DNA of 64,000 nt from Thermohalobacter berrensis. Lineage in GTDB: Bacteria > Bacillota > Clostridia > Tissierellales > Thermohalobacteraceae. Where the stretch lies: assembly GCF_003609645.1 (NCBI RefSeq), contig NZ_MCIB01000001.1, forward strand, positions 434,001 to 498,000, given 5' to 3'. Positions 60,743 through 64,000 of the stretch are shown here, piece after piece; the first letter of the stretch is position 1, and the number at the start of each line of letters is the position of its first letter. A model generated the notes under the pieces. It saw only the letters and a program-made list of their open reading frames with translations, made no database searches and was not told where the DNA came from. Made by a program: the position numbers and the translations under genes.

Positions 60743-61219
60743 CTAATTGTCAACTGTATCATCTGGATTTTCTTCATTTTTATTTCTAGTTACTTTACTT
60801 TTTACTTTATCGACTGTCTTTTCAGCCATTTCATTTATATTGACTACTTCACCATTTTCTTTAACAATTTCAACTGAAGTTTTAGATAATAATGCTGTAG
60901 TTAACCCTAATGCTGCAATAGGTGGTGATAATAATGCACCTATGGCACCAGCTGTTACTGGTATGTTCATTATTACCTCCCCATCTTTTTTTAGTATAAT
61001 TTTTGTAACATTTCCTTTTCTAATTGCTTCTTTTAAAGTTTCCATAATTTCTTCGCCTTTTGCAGACATATTTGTACTCCAAGATTTTTCATTTTCTTCT
61101 AAATATATAAGAGCTTCTACAACATCACCATTACTTTTTTCTAAAGCTTCCTTTGCTTCTTTGTAACTAACACCTGTTCTTTCTCTAATAGTATCAATTT
61201 TTTCTAAATTAATATCCAT
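60743..61219 (-). CDS. DUF4342 protein with UBA-like N-terminus
   Basis: A 158-residue protein of the DUF4342 family. Residues 1-40 (LEKIDTIRERTGVSYKEAKEALEKSNGDVVEALIYLEE) match the EF-Ts/UBA-type three-helix domain. Residues 55-125 (VTKIILKKDGEVIMNIPVTAGAIGALLSPPIAALGLTTALL) are the DUF4342 part with a hydrophobic helix. The ATG at 61219 follows AAGGAGG. The function is not known. It lies between recO and the glyQS genes, all on one strand. Confidence 0.85.
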   Translation of the reverse strand: MDINLEKIDTIRERTGVSYKEAKEALEKSNGDVVEALIYLEENEKSWSTNMSAKGEEIMETLKEAIRKGNVTKIILKKDGEVIMNIPVTAGAIGALLSPPIAALGLTTALLSKTSVEIVKENGEVVNINEMAEKTVDKVKSKVTRNKNEENPDDTVDN

Positions 61220-61237
61220 TCCCACACCTCCTTATTT

Positions 61238-61981
61238 TTATTTTATTGACTTAATAAAGTCTAATGATTTAAAATCTCTTTTATCAATATATGTCATTAA
61301 ATAATTTTTTAATATTCTTTCTATTATTATCATGTTTTCAGGTTTTATTTTATAATCATGTAGTTCTTCTAATTTACTGTATAAAAGAAATTCCAGTATT
61401 TCTTGTATTTCTTTAGTTATATTTTCACCAGTTATACCTTTTTCAATACATTCTTTACATAGAATTCCACCATTAGTTATACTAAATTTCATTTTTCCTA
61501 TTAAATCTTTATTACATAATATGCATTTTTTTACTTCTGGTTTATATCCTAAAAAACTTATATATTTTAATTCAAAAGCTCGTACAAATTTTTCATAATC
61601 CCTATCTAATACTTCAAATATTTTTAAAGTCTTTAGTAACAATTGAAATATTTTCTCGTTTGACTCTTCCTCTGTAATACCTGAATCTACCAACTCTATC
61701 AAATAAGTTGCATATGCTAGCTTGTTTAAGTCTTCTCTAAGACTATAAAAAGTATCAATTACCTCACCTTGGTTTATATGGTAAAAATTTCTACCCTTAT
61801 ATAAAATAAAATCACTATAACAAAAAACTTGGGTGCTGGATATTAAAGAACTTTTTGGCTTTCTAGCACCCTTTGCTATAGCTTGTATTTTACCGTTTTT
61901 TCTTGAAAAAATAGTAAGTATTTTATCAGTATCTTGAAATTTAGTTTGTCTAAGTACTATTCCTTCAGTTTTTACAAGCAT
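61238..61981 (-). CDS. recO: DNA repair protein RecO
   Basis: A 247-residue recombination mediator that loads RecA together with RecR. The N-terminal OB fold shows LVKTEGIVLRQTKFQDTDKILTIFSRKNGKIQAIAKGARKPKS; the C4 zinc site is CILCNKDL (about 152) and GGILCKECIEKG. Era and cdd are upstream, as in Firmicutes generally. Ends 18 bases before the DUF4342 start. Confidence 0.96.
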   Translation of the reverse strand: MLVKTEGIVLRQTKFQDTDKILTIFSRKNGKIQAIAKGARKPKSSLISSTQVFCYSDFILYKGRNFYHINQGEVIDTFYSLREDLNKLAYATYLIELVDSGITEEESNEKIFQLLLKTLKIFEVLDRDYEKFVRAFELKYISFLGYKPEVKKCILCNKDLIGKMKFSITNGGILCKECIEKGITGENITKEIQEILEFLLYSKLEELHDYKIKPENMIIIERILKNYLMTYIDKRDFKSLDFIKSIK

Positions 61982-61996
61982 TTCTTCACCTCAAAG

Positions 61997-62134
61997 CTAT
62001 AAACTTTGTGCAATCTTCTCCTTTTTATATTGTTTCTCTTTTTTGTTATTTATCTTAAGACTTTCTTTATAATAAAGATAAGCATTTATATTACCTTTAG
62101 CCTGGAATATTTTCCACATTTCATCCCTTAACAA
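61997..62134 (-). CDS. yqzL: YqzL-like small protein
   Basis: A 45-codon gene between era and recO, the place where Firmicutes carry yqzL. The product is short and basic: LRDEMWKIFQAKGNINAYLYYKE, a stretch that fits the YqzL WKLFxxTGNIDxYLxYKE signature, then a Lys-rich tail (LKINNKKEKQYKKEKIAQSL). The start is TTG 62134, with AGGAGGG seven bases upstream. Function unknown. It is too short for standard frame lists but position, signature and ribosome site agree. Confidence 0.85.
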   Translation of the reverse strand: MLRDEMWKIFQAKGNINAYLYYKESLKINNKKEKQYKKEKIAQSL

Positions 62135-62260
62135 TTTAGTCCCTCCTAATAGACTCTTTTGTTTAATAGTTTGCTACCTAATAAATCTTTTATTCGATGT
62201 AATTTGTTCTATTTTTGTTAATAGAATTTAAATGTGAAAAATATCAGGCATAATCTTTAT

Positions 62261-63145
62261 CTATTTATACCCAAAGAATTTAACAATATTTTCCTTTTCT
62301 CTCCAATTTTTATTTACTTTTACCCATAACTCTAAAAATATTTTACTTCCTAAAAGCTTTTCAATATCATGTCTTGCGTCTTTTCCGATCTTTTTTAGCA
62401 TTCTTCCATTTTTCCCTATTATTATTCCTTTATGTGAATTTCTCTCACATATTATTGTTGCGTTTATATCTACTATATCCTTATCTTCCCTTTTTCTTAT
62501 CCTTTCAATATCAACAGCTATGCCATGTGGCACCTCTTGACTAAGATGTAACAGGGCTTTTTCCCTAATTATTTCTGAAATAATAAACCTTTCAGGCTGA
62601 TCTGTAATCATATCTTCTGGGAAATATTGTGGACCTTCAGGTAGTAAATTCTTAATAACTTTAAGTAATTTATCAATACCAAAATTATTTATTGCAGAAA
62701 TAGGTATAATTTCTTCAAATATATTATATTTTTTGTAATTATCAATTATAATATCTAATTGGTCATCCTTTAATTTATCAATCTTATTAATAACTAATAT
62801 TTTGGGAGTTTTTATATCTTTAATTTCATTTAAAATATATTTATCCCCTGCACCTATTTTCAAGCTATTATCTGTCATCATAACAATCATATCAACTTCA
62901 CTAAGACTTTCCTTAGCTACTTTAACCATATACTCTCCTAATTTATTTTTAGGTTTGTGTACCCCTGGAGTATCCAAAAAAACAACTTGAAAATCATCTT
63001 CAGTATAAACACATTGTATCTTGTTTCTAGTAGTTTGAGGCTTATTTGATATGATAGTTATTTTTTCTCCAATTATTTGATTTAATAGTGTAGATTTACC
63101 TACATTCGGCCTTCCAATAATACTTGCAAATCCTGACTTGTACAT
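62261..63145 (-). CDS. era: GTPase Era
   Basis: A 294-residue GTPase needed for 16S rRNA maturation and 30S assembly. G1 is GRPNVGKST, G2-region QTTRNK, G3 DTPGVH and G4 NKIDKL. The C-terminal KH domain shows GIIIGKNGRMLKKIGKDARHDIEKLLGSKIFLELWVKVNKNWRE. It is in the usual cdd-era-yqzL-recO order. Good ribosome site AGGAGTAG. Confidence 0.97.
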   Translation of the reverse strand: MYKSGFASIIGRPNVGKSTLLNQIIGEKITIISNKPQTTRNKIQCVYTEDDFQVVFLDTPGVHKPKNKLGEYMVKVAKESLSEVDMIVMMTDNSLKIGAGDKYILNEIKDIKTPKILVINKIDKLKDDQLDIIIDNYKKYNIFEEIIPISAINNFGIDKLLKVIKNLLPEGPQYFPEDMITDQPERFIISEIIREKALLHLSQEVPHGIAVDIERIRKREDKDIVDINATIICERNSHKGIIIGKNGRMLKKIGKDARHDIEKLLGSKIFLELWVKVNKNWREKENIVKFFGYK

Positions 63146-63165
63146 TATTTTCTACTCCTTTCTTA

Positions 63166-63558
63166 TTATAAATCATCTGGTCCAAAGCTATTAGGTAGTA
63201 AATCTTCAAGGGTATATTCTTTATAATCATCTTCAGATTTTGCAATAATAACTTTTATATTTTTTCCAAATTCACGGATAACTTGTCTGCAAACCCCACA
63301 TGGATATGTGTAATCTTTTTTTGAATCTCCCACAATAGCTATAGCTTTAAAATCTCTTTCTCCTTCAGAAACTGCTTTAAAAATTGCTGTTCTTTCTGCA
63401 CAGTTTGTTGGTGTAAATGATGCCGATTCAATATTACAACCAGTATAAACATTTCCGGATTTAGTTAAAAGTGCAGCACCTACTTTAAAGTTTGAGTAGG
63501 GTACATATGCATTTTTTTTAGCTTTTATTGCTTGCTTTATTAATGATTTTATGTCCAT
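63166..63558 (-). CDS. cdd: Cytidine deaminase
   Basis: A 130-residue tetrameric-type cytidine deaminase that makes uridine or deoxyuridine. The zinc ligands and the proton shuttle are in CAERTAIFKAVSEG (Cys-Ala-Glu) and PCGVCRQVIREF (Pro-Cys-x-x-Cys). The NxxxESxSFT-like GCNIESASFTPTN segment is standard. 20 bases before era. Confidence 0.96.
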   Translation of the reverse strand: MDIKSLIKQAIKAKKNAYVPYSNFKVGAALLTKSGNVYTGCNIESASFTPTNCAERTAIFKAVSEGERDFKAIAIVGDSKKDYTYPCGVCRQVIREFGKNIKVIIAKSEDDYKEYTLEDLLPNSFGPDDL

Positions 63559-63569
63559 TCAAAATCCTC

Positions 63570-64000
63570 CTATTTTATTGTAATATTAGGATTTGCTTTC
63601 GTTACTTGAATCCAAGTAACTCCTGGGTTTAGTCTTATTTCATTACCATTTTTGTCAATATACTTTGTTTTACTTCTTTTAGTATCTTTTTCCCAGGTAA
63701 TTTCTATTGCCTTTCCATTTGTTATATACATTCCCTTTCCCTTTCCTATTAAATCTATTGAAAGTCTTCCTTTGTTATCAATAACTCTAGTTTTTGCTTC
63801 TTGAATTATAATGTTTTTAGCTATTATTTCTTCATTATTATATTCATCTATGTGTAGTTTGCCATCTTTATACCTTTTATATACTTTCTGTTCTTCATCG
63901 TATACGTATTTAGTCACATTATTAGGAAAATATTTAATTATAACTTCATTGGCTTTAATACCATCTATTTGTATATCTTTTTCATTAAATTTTAAGCCTT
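63570..64000 (-). CDS. DUF3048-domain protein (YerB-like), 5' end beyond window
   Basis: The C-terminal part of a DUF3048 protein, open to the right window edge; the GTG at 63917 is an internal codon, since the frame continues upstream without stop (FNEKDIQIDGIKANEVIIKY...). Typical features are KYVYDEEQKVYKRYKDGKLHIDEYNNEEI, AKNIIIQEAKTRVIDNKGRLSIDLIGKGKGMYITNGKAIEITWEK and the closing LNPGVTWIQVTKANPN. Bacillus YerB is a lipoprotein of this family, so the missing N-terminus probably has a lipobox. Function unknown. Ends 11 bases upstream of cdd. Confidence 0.85.
   Translation of the reverse strand, partial: GLKFNEKDIQIDGIKANEVIIKYFPNNVTKYVYDEEQKVYKRYKDGKLHIDEYNNEEIIAKNIIIQEAKTRVIDNKGRLSIDLIGKGKGMYITNGKAIEITWEKDTKRSKTKYIDKNGNEIRLNPGVTWIQVTKANPNITIK

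Noticed and set aside
63570-63917. The DUF3048 protein as a complete 115-residue gene
   Set aside because: The frame continues upstream to the window edge in good protein sequence; GTG 63917 is an internal valine.
1-64000. CRISPR arrays, tRNAs, rRNAs, prophage or transposase genes
   Set aside because: No regularly spaced repeats, no cloverleaf-like segments and no recombinase or transposase frames were recognised on either strand.

Overview
The window is low-GC (roughly 30%), with strong Shine-Dalgarno sites and frequent GTG/TTG starts. It encodes sporulation genes (spoIIAA-spoIIAB-sigF, a complete spoVA operon, yunB), an [FeFe]-hydrogenase maturase, a type A-like RNase P RNA and no respiratory genes. 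This points to an anaerobic, endospore-forming member of the Clostridia, possibly of the Tissierellales type; the species cannot be fixed from sequence alone. No CRISPR array, tRNA, rRNA, transposase or prophage module was seen.

Layout. 1-7 kb: an edge-truncated TPP enzyme with a GAF-like partner, a SpoIIAA-like protein, yebC, and a sigI-rsgI-SLH surface-protein operon. 7-15 kb: housekeeping and sulfur genes (nadE, cysK, a split TSUP exporter, CoA-binding protein, IMPACT protein, divergent Nudix, DUF3189, HEAT, hflX, yunB). 15-25 kb: a patchy accessory stretch with ybaK, a lipoprotein, YdcF, a PQQ-propeller protein, a racemase and small membrane proteins; it also holds several frameshifted or start-less reading frames, three of them near short homopolymers. 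25-31.5 kb: an amino-acid permease, a glutamate-cysteine ligase and a class A PBP. 31.5-38.5 kb: the sporulation block, read right to left: a sigma-H-type promoter drives spoIIAA-spoIIAB-sigF, a terminator follows, then a sigma-F/G-type promoter drives small ORF-spoVAA-AB-small ORF-AC-AD-AEB-AEA-AF. 38.5-46 kb: a 2-hydroxyacid dehydrogenase, two transporters, a CtsR-controlled hsp20, folD and a chemoreceptor. 46-64 kb: a DUF3343-HydE fusion, rnpB, then a long conserved minus-strand series (zinc-ribbon protein, nif3, trmK, HAD, rpoD, dnaG, dgt, ppsR, ccpN, glyS, glyQ, DUF4342, recO, yqzL, era, cdd, DUF3048 protein).

Coding is mostly on the minus strand, in short operons closed by strong intrinsic hairpins. 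The least ordinary items are: the DUF3343-HydE fusion; spoVAA with no standard start codon but full length if AUA is used; two small unnamed genes inside the spoVA operon; a roughly 110-bp structured repeat present twice with changes in its hairpin stem; a frameshift at an A AAA AAC heptamer joining two halves of one membrane protein; a very basic RsgI tail beside a very acidic SLH protein; and a small plus-strand gene with its own hairpin wedged against rpoD. Several start sites were moved from the longest frame on the basis of Shine-Dalgarno placement, and small genes of 45-58 codons were added.
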